Source: Umbelopsis ramanniana AG
Taxonomy: Eukaryota; Mucoromycota; Umbelopsidomycetes; Umbelopsidales; Umbelopsidaceae
NCBI RefSeq assembly: GCF_025399195.1
Contig: NW_026252093.1
Span: forward strand, 310,001-374,000
Length of the DNA: 64,000 nucleotides
Direction: 5' to 3'
In this document: positions 1 to 10,700 of the stretch, one piece after another
Position numbering within the stretch: the first letter of the stretch is position 1
Layout: each line of letters starts with the position of its first letter
Made by a program: the position numbers and the translations under genes
Notes under the pieces: generated by a model
Told to the model about the DNA's origin: nothing
Database searches by the model: none
Seen by the model: only the letters and a program-made list of their open reading frames with translations

Positions 1-284
1 GGCCCTTTACCTCGGTTTGGGCTTCGGTGCTCCTTTCTTGGGTAAGTTCAGCTTTGTATATTTAATGGAACAACGATCGTCAAGGCTATCATCAAAGTTA
101 CGATTGTGAGGTTCCCTCAGTGATATGACCAAATGAACATTGCTAATCGGATTATTCCTTTTCACAACTTTGTCAATAGGTGCTGCTTGGCAATTGTAAG
201 TGATAAAAACCGCGCGCGCGTAGTTGTACGCTATTTACTGACCCTCCTTTTTCTTCTTACAGCCACAAGGCCTCTTCTGCATAA
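1..284 (+). CDS. Cytochrome c oxidase subunit, Cox8/COX7c-type, C-terminal end (partial)
   Basis: The last 25 residues of a small inner-membrane subunit of respiratory complex IV. Three exon pieces join in phase: up to 41, a 16-nt microexon at 180-195, and 263-284 with the TAA stop. The result reads ALYLGLGFGAPFLG followed by AAWQFHKASSA. A glycine-rich hydrophobic stretch with a G-x-x-x-PF core and a short basic tail is the ending of the Cox8/COX7c family as I remember it (yeast Cox8 ends ...GFAVPFVACYVQLKK...). Introns are 42-179 and 196-262, both with GTAAGT donors and AG acceptors. The start lies outside the window. Reading on from exon 1 without splicing gives no such tail. Family assignment is inference from a short sequence. 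Confidence 0.6.
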
Positions 285-1038
285 ACAGCTCAAAACTGTT
301 TTTACATGGGGTCTACTTAAGCAACGTTTAAAATTGTAGATTGTGAATAAATTACGTCTTTTAAATTACCTTCTCAAATTGGCTTGCCCTACTTGTTTTG
401 AGCATATGAATAATGCCATACCTGGACGAGCATTGACAGCATTTTTATAAACGTGTATTCAGTGTCGTCAACGTAGTGACTTGTCAAGTTCAGCTACGTG
501 ATTCGATTGGAAGGGGTCAATATGTAAGTCTATCTCCTTTCTCAGCACTTTGCTTTTTCGATCCTCACGTCCACTTGCTGTTGTTACAGCCACATGGTTA
601 CTTTTTTTGGGACTTTAATTGCTTCAAAGGTAGTCTATGGATCTACTCTGTTTGTGGGTTTTGACGGATCATTTCAAGCTGATACCTTTTTATTTGTCAA
701 TTTGACTTTTCAATTGTTCCCCGTTGATCTATAACCGCTAATATTGTTCACTTTTCTGAAAAGATGCTAAAAGTTACATATCTTCAGGTAATGCGTACTA
801 AGGAGCAAAGGAGTTCCCGCCCTGCGTGCTCCCTTGTCTGTTACTTTACCAACAACTAGTGCCAGATTGTGATTTTGACTCCCATTGATCTTAATCATTC
901 GCATAAGTATATCCCTTGTTTTTTTTTTTTTTTCCTTTTCCTTCTGATTTTTCTTTTGCGATTCATCTGTTCTCATACATTGAATGCATTTGCATAAGAC
1001 CACTTAACTTTCGTCTCTGGTATATAAAATCACAAATT
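285..1038. other. Intergenic region, no gene seen
   Basis: Holds the 3' flank of the Cox8-type gene and the leader of the kelch gene, including a T-rich tract at about 919-945. At 524-589 there is a GTAAGT...TACAG stretch followed by CCACATGG, weakly resembling the last intron and exon of the Cox8-type gene. No open frame supports a gene. Confidence 0.5.
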
Positions 1039-3060
1039 ATGAAGACTTCCAGCCAAGGTGCTTTTTTGAGGCACAATTGTCTTCCAATGGTCACTCCCGC
1101 CATCTTTCTTCTATACATCTTCTCAATACTTCATCACGTTGCTGCCAATGACATTGGTCCAGGCACACGTTCCGGCCATTGCGCATTCGCGCATCAAAAC
1201 ACACTACACATATTTGGAGGCAGTATTATCGGAAGCGAAGCTCTACCTGCCAACCATTCATCCTTTTCGCGTTTTTCAACATTGACCTTTCCACTTGAAG
1301 CGAATACGACAAGCTTGCCTTGGAAAGACTTACCAAGCAGAGAAGCGTATAACATCGTAAATGGTGCGTGCGCAATGACAGACAGTGGATACGCTATATT
1401 AATAGGATACGACCCTTTCGATTCGCATGTAACATCGCCAGGAATACAGATTTTCAACTCTAACGATCAGACATGGATCAGTTCCATACAGCTTAACAGC
1501 ACGGTCAATGTTACACTTGCCTTCTCCCAACGTCAAGGAATGGCATCCACTATGTGGGCAGGTAGTGTCTTTTTCCTATTTGGAGGATCCGTCTCGCAAA
1601 GCAACACACAAGACATGTTTGTTTTGGACACACGTACTTGGCCATGGTCATTATCACAGCTTAGTCCATCCGATAAAACGCCAGTTGCAACTAGCCACTC
1701 TACCATGATTGCAACTTCTTCAAACTTGATATATTACATTGACAGTCCAGACACCCCTAGTGATGATGGTGTTTACGAATCAACAGTATCCCAATTTGAC
1801 CCAGTTGAACTGGAGTGGTCGGATACCACTATGACTATTACAACATCATACCCTGTTTCGTTCGTAGCCGGCAACGATTCCGAAATTCTATTAATACCTA
1901 AGTCTGATAATTATACGAAAATCAACTCTCATAAGAATGGGCCATTACATCAATTTCTGGTTGAGAGTATGACCAAGCGTCAGCAAGAAGCTCAAACCCC
2001 ACCTACTGAAGCCAACAGCACCATCAGTAACGTTCTGACGTTAGATTTACTTTCGTCTTCCCATAATGCCTTTTCCCCAATCCCAATCCCTGGTATTTTA
2101 CTGACAGCAGATGCAGGAGGAACGGTTACAAACCTACTTAATCGGAATGTTGTTCTCTACGGCGGTAAAGCTGATAATGCTCCAAACAGCCAATTAGTCG
2201 TATTTGATAGCTTATCGCACAGCATAACCAATACGGTTCTCAACGTGTCACCCGATGCGCCCGCAATTATACATCCTCCTAGTGCGCCAGAGACAACTTC
2301 CAGCAGCTCCGGCAAACTTGACCGGAATTTGATTGGTTTGTGTATTGCATTGGCTGTAGCAGGACTGACGGTTCTCGGTCTTATTGCTATCGCATTTATT
2401 CGTCGGCGTCAACTGCGACGAACCCAAGAGAAGAAGCCGCTGGTGGCCGAACTTACTGCTGATGATGACAAAGGGTCTTTGATATCTGCCACTGCACCAG
2501 ATTTTCGTAGATTTCCAGTCATCAAAGAACAAGAGGACGCTGTGACTTGGAGCGACAAAGTCCGTAATATGCTTACAAGTGTGGGGGCAGCGGCTGCCGT
2601 TCCAAATGAAATACTGAGACGACAGAGCCAGAAAACAAAGTCTGGGAAATCAATGGAGAAGCGCAAAGAAACTGCACCTGGAGATGTATCTAATTCTCTC
2701 CAAGTATCTGCGCCAATGCTCGCCTCTGGGTACACTGAAAAGCAAATTTATTGCAACCTTTCTCGGCCTCCACCCAGTCGATTTCGGGAGCACTTTGAAG
2801 GCAAAGGACGATTTGTATCAGGCTTATCCGAAGCCTCGGCTTCAGTATTTTCAGCAGATGCAGCGTTGTTACGGTCAAGTTCATATCATCTTGGCCTTGA
2901 AACTGCTAGTAACACTCAAGCCCCTAGTCTTCCAAGATCCAACTCCGAATATATAGCCCACAGTATACCTGGGTCGCTTCTACCCACATCTTGTGGCGGT
3001 GTATTCTCAGACATGACGAGCAGAAGCAATGTCCCACCTTCGTACCGACGTAGCTGGTAA
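1039..3060 (+). CDS. Kelch/galactose-oxidase-like single-pass membrane protein
   Basis: Intronless, 673 aa. The ATG at 1039 is chosen because it opens a signal peptide (MKTSSQGAFLRHNC, then a hydrophobic run ending near LHHVAAND); the in-frame upstream codons translate a poly-T tract. The ectodomain (about residues 40-425) has kelch-type repeats seen as HIFGGS, FFLFGGS and VVLYGGK, with several N-x-S/T sites. One transmembrane helix lies at about 430-453 (LIGLCIALAVAGLTVLGLIA) followed by the stop-transfer RRRQLRR. A roughly 210-residue cytoplasmic tail is Ser-rich and charged, without a domain I recognise. Kelch beta-propellers on membrane anchors are common in Mucoromycota and often drawn as surface or wall-sensing proteins; ligand and role here are unknown. 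Confidence 0.8.
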   Translation: MKTSSQGAFLRHNCLPMVTPAIFLLYIFSILHHVAANDIGPGTRSGHCAFAHQNTLHIFGGSIIGSEALPANHSSFSRFSTLTFPLEANTTSLPWKDLPSREAYNIVNGACAMTDSGYAILIGYDPFDSHVTSPGIQIFNSNDQTWISSIQLNSTVNVTLAFSQRQGMASTMWAGSVFFLFGGSVSQSNTQDMFVLDTRTWPWSLSQLSPSDKTPVATSHSTMIATSSNLIYYIDSPDTPSDDGVYESTVSQFDPVELEWSDTTMTITTSYPVSFVAGNDSEILLIPKSDNYTKINSHKNGPLHQFLVESMTKRQQEAQTPPTEANSTISNVLTLDLLSSSHNAFSPIPIPGILLTADAGGTVTNLLNRNVVLYGGKADNAPNSQLVVFDSLSHSITNTVLNVSPDAPAIIHPPSAPETTSSSSGKLDRNLIGLCIALAVAGLTVLGLIAIAFIRRRQLRRTQEKKPLVAELTADDDKGSLISATAPDFRRFPVIKEQEDAVTWSDKVRNMLTSVGAAAAVPNEILRRQSQKTKSGKSMEKRKETAPGDVSNSLQVSAPMLASGYTEKQIYCNLSRPPPSRFREHFEGKGRFVSGLSEASASVFSADAALLRSSSYHLGLETASNTQAPSLPRSNSEYIAHSIPGSLLPTSCGGVFSDMTSRSNVPPSYRRSW

Positions 3061-4635
3061 TTGAGCTATATAAAACATTGTATATTATGGGGGCTACCTA
3101 CACTATATTAATTCAAGGGGAAAGCCGTGCTTAAAGCGTTTTTCGATGCTGAGATGTACCATGAAGTATTTATTCAGTGAACATCGATATTTCAATACAA
3201 TAAATTTTTCAAATAACAGAGACCTTTTCAGTTCAGTATTTACAACTTGACGATTAGCAACTGCCGTTGACTACAAATTTGTCCGTACATTATGGCGCCC
3301 CCATTTTCTCCCGTAACTCAAGAAGCCCATTATTGAACTATGTTCACTCCGGTGCCTTGGGTTTGGTGTATATTCTATTTACACGGTATCTTTTCTTTTT
3401 GTCTCGCTTTTTTCACGAACACGTGCCACAGCTCTTAACAAGTGAATACCATCATTCAAAATTTTCAGATATCGGCAAATTCGGCAACCACAAATTAGCA
3501 ATAGAGGTCGCTGCAGTGTACGAATCCGCCATATCAGTGAATATCATAATGACAATGTTAGCAAATCATAACTATGGGTATCTATTACCTGTTCGATAGA
3601 TTGTTGATCATCCTGACGTTATCATCCGCTTGCAAATCACAAGGAATCTGTTGTCTTTTCAATGAGAAAAGGCTGCGGTGGTAAATATAGCATGAAATTC
3701 GGATGAACACCTTTTTCAGTCATCAGCTGGATTCTGATAAAAAGAAAATTCTTGACTTGTGATGTCATTTGATTGGTCAATATAATCCTGCTGATATCCC
3801 CCAAGACGACAAGATATACAACTTTTTCAAACCTGTTAGCTAAAGTGCGTGAGAGCCCCATGATGAGCTATGTAACGGATAGGGGTTCCATTGTGTTTGC
3901 TTGCATTACTTCTTTGCTACAGTATTCGCACCCTGATTAAGGGATTATTGGGTCATTGGCCCGCCATCCAGAGTATTCAGTTTTCCAGCTCCGAGTACTA
4001 GCTTTTTTGAATGACCGAGGTTAAAATATCCATTTTGAAAGGAAGGAAATGATGTAACGACGTTGGGTTGACATCTCCAAGCTCTTCACTGTTCGTGGTT
4101 GAGCACGTGTAGCAACAAGAAGCAGTCAGCAAGTGCGGGCTAAGGAGATTCTGCTCAAGCGAAAAGGGTTTAAAATTTTAAACCCGTTTGAGTCAACAAT
4201 TTTTTTTTTTTTTATATTTTATTTCCAACGTACACAACCTTTTTTTTTTCTTTCACGTTTGTTGTTGTTGTCACTGACGAAGTTCTTCAACTTTCCCCTT
4301 TACAAACCCTCTCAAAATCTAAAACCACTTGTTGGTCTTATCCTTCTCAGTGCTTAATTGCTTCTGCGAAGGAAGAAAGTTGCAAACCTCAGACTTGGTG
4401 CTTGGATTTGCTTCACCACATCCCACATCAGGTCTTGCTCTTTCTTGATCATCTGGTAGGTTTTTCACCCATGCCTCTCCAATTAGCAACGTTGACTAAC
4501 CAGTAAAACATTGTAACCCTCCCATCAACTATTTTTCATTGCTCCATCTAGACGCTTGCTTTCGTTTTATTTTTCAGTCTTAACTCTTGGCGTATGGACT
4601 AAGCCCCCAACCCGTTTGTTAGACAGAGTAGTTCG
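3061..4635. other. Intergenic region with cyclin leader; possible RAD51-paralogue relic
   Basis: The right part (about 4200-4635) is T/C-rich and looks like promoter and 5' leader of the cyclin; a possible leader intron starts with GTAGGT at about 4457 and ends near CATCTAG at about 4552. On the minus strand at 3637-3861 a 74-codon open frame contains ILTNQMTSQV, which resembles the RAD51C signature but has no visible Walker A partner upstream. No intact gene is supported. Confidence 0.4.
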
Positions 4636-7249
4636 ATGAATTTAACCGTCAAACCACAATACGCTCTCTTTGCACCAAATACCTCAAAACAACTGTTCAT
4701 GATTCACCCAAACGCAAATACATATGCGTCGCACCCGCCGACGTATCCCCCGACGCAGATGCAACCAGGTGTTCCCTATCAATCCAAGCAGATGGATGAT
4801 GTAATGAGTCAACAACACCAAGTTAGACAACAACAACAACAGCACGCTGCTGCTGCTGCTGCTGCTGCTATGATGGCGTCGACCAGTCTGCAGCCACAGC
4901 AACATCCAACCATGCACTACTCTGGCCATAGTGGTATGCCACCGCCAGATCCATCGTCCATCACTGATCATGGATTGCAGTCTGTCAATATAAACCAACT
5001 GGCTGAATTTGCTTCATCCATGGTGTTTTTGATGTGGCATGCTAGAAGACCCTCTGTTCTAGCTTTGTACAACTCTTCAAACTCGGCCACAACTTCGCCT
5101 GTTGGCACTCCACCTTCCAGCGCTAGTCCAACTGGTGCAGGTGCAACAGCATCCGGTCAACATCGCCAAAACATTATTGGCAGTTCTGCTAGTCCTGCAT
5201 TCAAAAAATTCTGTTTACAAGTAAGTTGTTCAGTCTCGGTGTTGTTAGATCCTCATCAGATAACGAATTTGGAGGACTGATGTAATTTTTTTTTTGTCTC
5301 TAGGTGCTTAAAGCCACGCAACTGTCAGAATCTGTAGTTGTTTTATCTTTAAAGTATATTGCAATGCTTTTACAGAACAATCCAAATATTCAAGGTGCCG
5401 AAGGATCGGAATATAGATTATTTACAGTTGCTCTTATGCTTGGTAAGTATAGGCTCGGTATAATTGCCAAAATACCATTGTCTCTGGCATCTCCCTTTGC
5501 TAACTTTTTATACCACCACCACCAAAAACAGCTAACAAATTCTTGGATGACAATACCTTTACAAACAAAACATGGTCAGAGGTCACCAATATGAAAATTG
5601 TTGATCTGAATATCATGGAATTGGAATTTCTGGAAGTGTTGAAATTTCGGCTGTTCGTAAAACAGGAAGAATATGAGCGTTGGAAAGCTGCTCTCTTCAA
5701 GTTCCGAAACCAGCTGACAAGTGCTAATGATGCAGAAGCACAGCAGCAACGACAACAACAGGCTCAAGTTATTGAAGCTACTCTCAGAAGCATGGGTCTG
5801 ACTAGCCCACAACAAGATCCGCAAGCTTGGGCCGCTCAACAACAGCAACAGCAGCAACAACAACAGCAACAACAAGAAGTTGCTCGTAGACAAGCTCAAG
5901 CTGTTCAACAGCAGCAACAGCAGCAACAAGTGGTCGCTCATCAACAATACCAGATGTACTTATTGTCCAAAGGTCAACAGCCGCAATTTCCACTTCATCC
6001 ACCAAGTCGACCTGTACATCGCGTCCCGTTGAGGCTGCCTGTTCATCCTGTGTACATTCCGCCACCCACTGTTCACACTGCTCAAGTGATGCATTCAACG
6101 TCTCCGGCACAGCAAGCCATCATGAATTCATACTATGATAATGCAGCTGTGGTTGCCGCTGCTAATGCTCATCAACAGGCTACCACTGCGGCCGTTTTGG
6201 CTCAACAGCAGCAGCCGCAAACTAGTGCACCTCCCGCAAACCCTGGAGCAGGCATTGTTCAAAGTCGTACTCCGCAACCACAAGCTATCCATTATGATCC
6301 TGCTGTACACCAGCAACCAGTGCAGCCTCCACAGCAAGGCAGAACAACGCCTCTAAGTGCCGGTGCCAACACTAGTACCTTTGAATATCCACCAGCCTCG
6401 ACGATGGGACAAACACGAAACGAAGGTATGGGTTATGGTCAATACAGTAACTATGCTGGTCAGTCTACAACCGCGAACATGGGTCATACCGCTGCTCAAT
6501 CTAGCTATGCCCCACCCGCCACCAGCCATCCAGCCACTACAGGCAGTACTGGCTACAGCCAACAGCAGGCAGCTGTCCAGCGCTCGTCTTCGTTGCCACA
6601 AGGAGCTACTACCATAGCTACTCAAAATTATCCACCTGTTTCATCTTCACAACCTTCTCAATCATTGTATCATTATCCTACTCCCAATGTTACACCCTCG
6701 ATGCAGGCCAATGTTCGTGTTCCTGACAACAATGTTCAGCAACACCCCTATGGCTCAACTGCCAATCACAGTCAAGGGGTCTACAGTAATTCTAGCCATG
6801 TTCCTTCTCAGCAGAGAAATTACTATGGAACTGAAACGCATACCGCTCCACGACCTCCTGCGCAAGACTACAAATATGGGTCTCAACCAAGCAATGCACA
6901 ACTTGATCCTCGTGTGCAAACTTATCAAGGGCGGTCTCCCATGATTCGTACGCCTTCAACACCAGGCTACGCTTATGAAGGTGATAATTATCATTCTGAG
7001 GATTATAATGATCGACGAGATGTCAATGGTTTATCGGCTACCGCCAATGTCTTTCATCCAAGGCAGCCAACTTATTACCCACCACAGCAGCAATACGGTG
7101 CTCGTCCTCCACCACCTAGTTCTGGTCCACAACCTGAAGACCCACGAACTGCTGCTATGATGTATCGTCCTCAGCAACAACCTACTGGTCCTGTTCCGGA
7201 AGATCCTAGGACAGCTGCTGAATCCTATCGATCAAAACGCTCAAATTAA
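4636..7249 (+). CDS. Pho80-family cyclin, Clg1-like, glutamine-rich
   Basis: Three exons (4636-5220, 5304-5442, 5532-7249) give 813 aa. An N-terminal low-complexity region carries Q and A runs; the cyclin fold spans about residues 125-290. The signature follows the exon junctions: VFLMWHARRP, LSLKYIAMLL, then ANKFLDDNTFTNKTWSEVT and IMELEFLEVLKFRLFV, the helix 3-5 core of Pho85/Cdk5-type cyclins. A roughly 520-residue C-terminal tail is rich in Q, P, S and Y with long CAA/CAG tracts. Yeast Clg1, a Pho85 partner, also combines this cyclin box with glutamine-rich flanks, so Clg1-like is the best guess. It should activate a Pho85-type CDK in nutrient or stress signalling (inference). The tail's final repeats EDPRTAA occur twice. 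Confidence 0.82.
5838..5930 (+). repeat. CAA/CAG glutamine repeat in cyclin coding sequence
   Basis: Two near-pure CAA/CAG blocks (about 5838-5873 and 5908-5929) encode polyglutamine tracts in the cyclin tail, with mixed codons that interrupt the pure trinucleotide. Likely length-variable between strains. Confidence 0.8.
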
Positions 7250-7977
7250 TCATATTCTTATATGATCTAGTAGCATCTCTGGCGCTGTTTCGCTCCAAGC
7301 GTGATATGTTTTTACATTGGGTGTGGTTGATAGCTGAGCCAACCAACGAACCAGTGATTCTTCAATTGATTTGCATGATGGGGAAAGTATGTCTTATCCT
7401 TTCTTATTTTTCCTGTTTCTTTTTTCTCCACCTTTTGGTTGAAGTTCCCTCTCATTTGTCTTTCACTTTTTCTTCCCAACTTCCTTTTCATTGTTTATTC
7501 CTTTCCCTTTGAGAGATGTTATCCTTATATTCATGTGGTTTTTTCCCCTCATATTCATAATCTGTTATTCCACACATTTTTTTTTTTCCACAAACCTCGG
7601 ATCCTTACTAGGGAGGGTTTTTTACTTTTTCAATCAGCTCTACCTCTCAATTTTATGTAACTCATTTTGTTGCAATGGGCCTCTTCATAATTTTTTTTCC
7701 TCCCTATCATACTATACTTTTTTTTTCTTTTTTTTTTTTTTTAAATGCTGGTCAAGGAATTTGCGGCTATCAGTTCTGCATCATGCATATCTTCATCGCT
7801 TGCTTGCACAATACTTTATTGTCTAGCTCAAGAGGCGTGTTGTCATGCACTACACTTTTCCGCTGTTGCCGCATTTGCAAGGCCCCAAGAAACAAATCCC
7901 ATAAACAAAATTGAATTATGTCTACCAACTTTTTTGTGTCTAATATTGTATTTTTGTAAAGAGAGATTACAGTTGTG
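7250..7977. other. Convergent 3' flanks of cyclin and Tpt1
   Basis: T-rich sequence with several 10-20 nt T runs between the ends of the plus-strand cyclin gene and the minus-strand Tpt1 gene. Open frames here merely translate the poly-T tracts. No gene seen. Confidence 0.6.
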
Positions 7978-8945
7978 CTATGTTACAATTGGCTGATGGA
8001 TCAGTAAAGGCTTGCCTTCTCTATCCACAACTTTCAAGAAATAGGTGGGATCCAAGACGCCATTGATGCCTTCAGACAAAATGACTTGATTTGCAGAAAG
8101 TTGAAAGACAATGCCATCTTGAGAATGTAGTGGTAGCTCGTAAGTGACCAGATAGCCGCAAGCCCTTTGATCAGCTCCATTAGCGACTTACCTTCCATGG
8201 CTTTCACCATATCCACATAAATAAAGACATCGCATGATTTTCGCATTCCTTCAAACAGAACCGCCGAGACTCACTGAGTGAGACACTGTCCACAGCACAC
8301 ATTTTCCACTAACAAATACAAAATGCCACTGACCTGATATCACACCATGCTCACCAGGCATACCAGCAGCGAAATGAATATGATTTCGTGACATCCGCTT
8401 TAGACCCTGTGTTGCTAAAAGGAATCAGGTTTTGGTTAAGGAGAGGTGGCGGGGATTGCGTTGTGCATAATGGACGGGCAGTTACCAATGCTGTTCCAGT
8501 TCGTGGTATAGGTGCCGTGTACACATATAGGCAACGGTTCCTTGATCAAGTCAAGTTCCACTTTGATGGCTTTCAAGCTGTGACCTTGATTGGCACGTAT
8601 CCACCAGCACCCATCTTCATCCTGCTTGAGTTTAAATCGTTGCTTGTCATTAGTATCAACAACATACTTGATATCTTCAAATGAATAAGCTTTCAGTTTC
8701 GGCCGGTTTAACTGGAAAAAAAAAATCGATTGGAACAGTCCAGGTTTATGTTCAGAAAGCTGTGACACCTCCCCTAGCCAAATGGTTAGCATTTTACTTA
8801 CAATCTCTTGCACCTGGATAAAACCATCGTCGGTCATGACCAACTTCTCTTTGGTGGCTCCATGACGTAAAATATAAGACAAAGCCTTTGAAAGATGGAC
8901 TTTTTGGCGATCGTCTAGGCGGGGAATTACCACATCCTCGGACAT
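7978..8945 (-). CDS. TPT1: tRNA 2'-phosphotransferase (Tpt1/KptA)
   Basis: Removes the 2'-phosphate left at the splice junction of tRNAs by fungal-type ligation, using NAD+ and releasing ADP-ribose 1'',2''-cyclic phosphate. Five exons (8945-8802, 8711-8486, 8414-8334, 8248-8192, 8117-7978) sum to 215 aa, a normal size for the family. Motifs in order: LSKALSYILRHGA at the N-terminus, WWIRANQGHS, VHGTYTTNW, then GLKRMSRNHIHFAAG and VISGMRKSCDVFIYVD; these carry the conserved Arg-His-Arg-Arg catalytic set. The first ATG (MSEDVV) is used; there is no earlier in-frame ATG. It faces the DUF1752 gene across a 467-bp divergent promoter. Essential in yeast; also part of HAC1 splicing there. Confidence 0.93.
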
Positions 8946-9412
8946 TATCAGACGGACCTTCGACAACAAAGTCGCCTGGAGAGCTGAAAAAAAAAATTAA
9001 AAAGCGGCAGCCCCGCAAAAAAAAAAAAATTACATAGTCCAAATTTTACACAAACTGTCTCACTCACCATTTCATCCAACACAGTAAGTGGATGTTTATA
9101 TGCCTATCAATATACGGCTTTAACGACAAAAACATGAAAATCTTCCGCGCTCACTCCAAACATTACAAGCTCGGGATGATCGACCACTGGGGTTTTGTTT
9201 AAGGTGCTCACATGGTACAAAGGTGAGGAAATAAAAGGGATGGCAGCCACAAATTGGGCACGATGGAGACGGTATATTGATTGTTGATTGCCAACAAACA
9301 GCTTGCCCTCTTTCTTTCTCTCTCTCTCTTAATCTCAACATCACTTTTCCTCTGCATTCCTCTCTTCTTGACTTTTTGTTTTTCAAATTTTAATTACTTC
9401 AAAAGTCGACCA
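8946..9412. other. Divergent promoter, TPT1 / DUF1752 gene
   Basis: Contains A-rich tracts near the TPT1 start (about 8987-9030) and a CT-rich leader (TTTCTTTCTCTCTCTC at about 9313-9328) before the DUF1752 gene. No gene seen. Confidence 0.6.
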
Positions 9413-10700
9413 ATGCCGGTACATCAACCGATGTTAGCCATCGCCAAGCACAATTTTGGTGATTTGGAAATGATCGATGCTGACAACATCAGTGGCATGT
9501 GGGCTGGTCAGTATCAAATATATACAAATTATATTCTTTTATCTACCAACCCCTACATGTAACTAACTTGCAATTCCTCTGACATCAGTGTTCACGAAAT
9601 GCAAAGCGAATATAGAGCACGGAACGAGACTGGAAAATATGTCATGGAGATTGTGGTACAGGGAAACGGCAAATCATCACGAGGTGAACAAGGACTATTT
9701 CTCTTTCTTGCCGCCAAGAAGTAATCATGATGATTTACACACCATTGGGTCGTCTGAGCCATCTCCAGCATTGTCGACGAGTAGTACACTGACCACCACG
9801 AGTAGTGTACGGTCAGCTCGGCAATTTTCACCAGTTTCATTTATCCGGTTCATTTCATCGTTGTCACCAGACCATAGTTTAAAGGATCTACTAAAGGAGC
9901 AAAAGCTGAAAATGGAAGCGACAGGAATAAACTTGAGCAAGAAAACAGAATTGGAAATAACGGAAGCGGTCAGCACACCACTTAGGCACCGTGATGTAGA
10001 AAAAAAGGATAAAGGCAGGGACAAGGGAGAGCACGAGATTCTAAATGCCAACACATACCACCAAGAGGTTACCCAACAAATTCCATCGGTGATCACGTCA
10101 GCAGCTGACAAGCCTACCAGTCGCCATAACGGCTTGTCATCCAAAATGTTCTTCATAAAGTCTGATGACGAAAACGAGGTCCATCCAGACAGACATCAAA
10201 GAAAGTCGTTCCGATTGTCTCCTCCTCACCGTAAACACGCAGTCACATACGATGATGAAGACGATGAAGACGATGATAGTTTAGGATCCATTACGGACTA
10301 TGACAGCGATTTTGATGACGAAGAAAGTGACGAAGAAGATTTATTCACCCACCAGAGACAAGCGCAAGTAACGGATGCCTTTCATAAAAAGCCGCCGCCC
10401 ACTATGCTCAAACACCAAAGGTCTCTGCTCTCCGATATGCTATCACGCAAAGCGACTGCTTCTGACCAACATTCTTCAAAGTCAAATTCTCGCCCTATAC
10501 CACAAAGTTCTGCCAGCATGAGACCGTCGCCTTTTGATCCATTGATGGCAAAGGAGCTGTCGGAAAGTCTTTGTCGAAACGTACAATGGGAACAATCTCA
10601 AAAAAGGTTATGTTGCTTTAAACGGCATACCACACCAGGCCATCCAACCTCCAAAAATGAAAATCTTTCCTTGACGGACGATGAGTTCCAAGGTTGGTGA
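9413..10700 (+). CDS. DUF1752-domain protein (AreA N-terminus-type regulator)
   Basis: Two exons (9413-9506, 9589-10700), 401 aa. Splicing restores MWAVFTKCKANIEHGTRLEN followed by MSWRLWYRE at residues 30-60, the short signature of the fungal DUF1752 domain found at the N-terminus of AreA/Nit2-type GATA factors and in several other regulators. No GATA zinc finger follows, so this is a stand-alone DUF1752 protein. Later parts are disordered: a Ser/Thr-rich block, a very acidic stretch (DDEDDEDDDSLGSITDYDSDF near residues 222-250) and a basic tail. A role in nitrogen or nutrient regulation is plausible from the domain only. The intron splits the domain between Ala31 and Val32. Confidence 0.75.

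Noticed and set aside
476-664. Possible decayed duplicate of the Cox8-type last intron and exon (GTAAGT to TACAG|CCACATGG, about 66 nt)
   Set aside because: Intron size matches but flanking coding sequence does not; likely coincidence.
916-1038. N-terminal extension of the kelch protein (MFFFFFPFP...)
   Set aside because: It translates a poly-T leader, lacks a proper ATG at its left end, and would bury the signal peptide.
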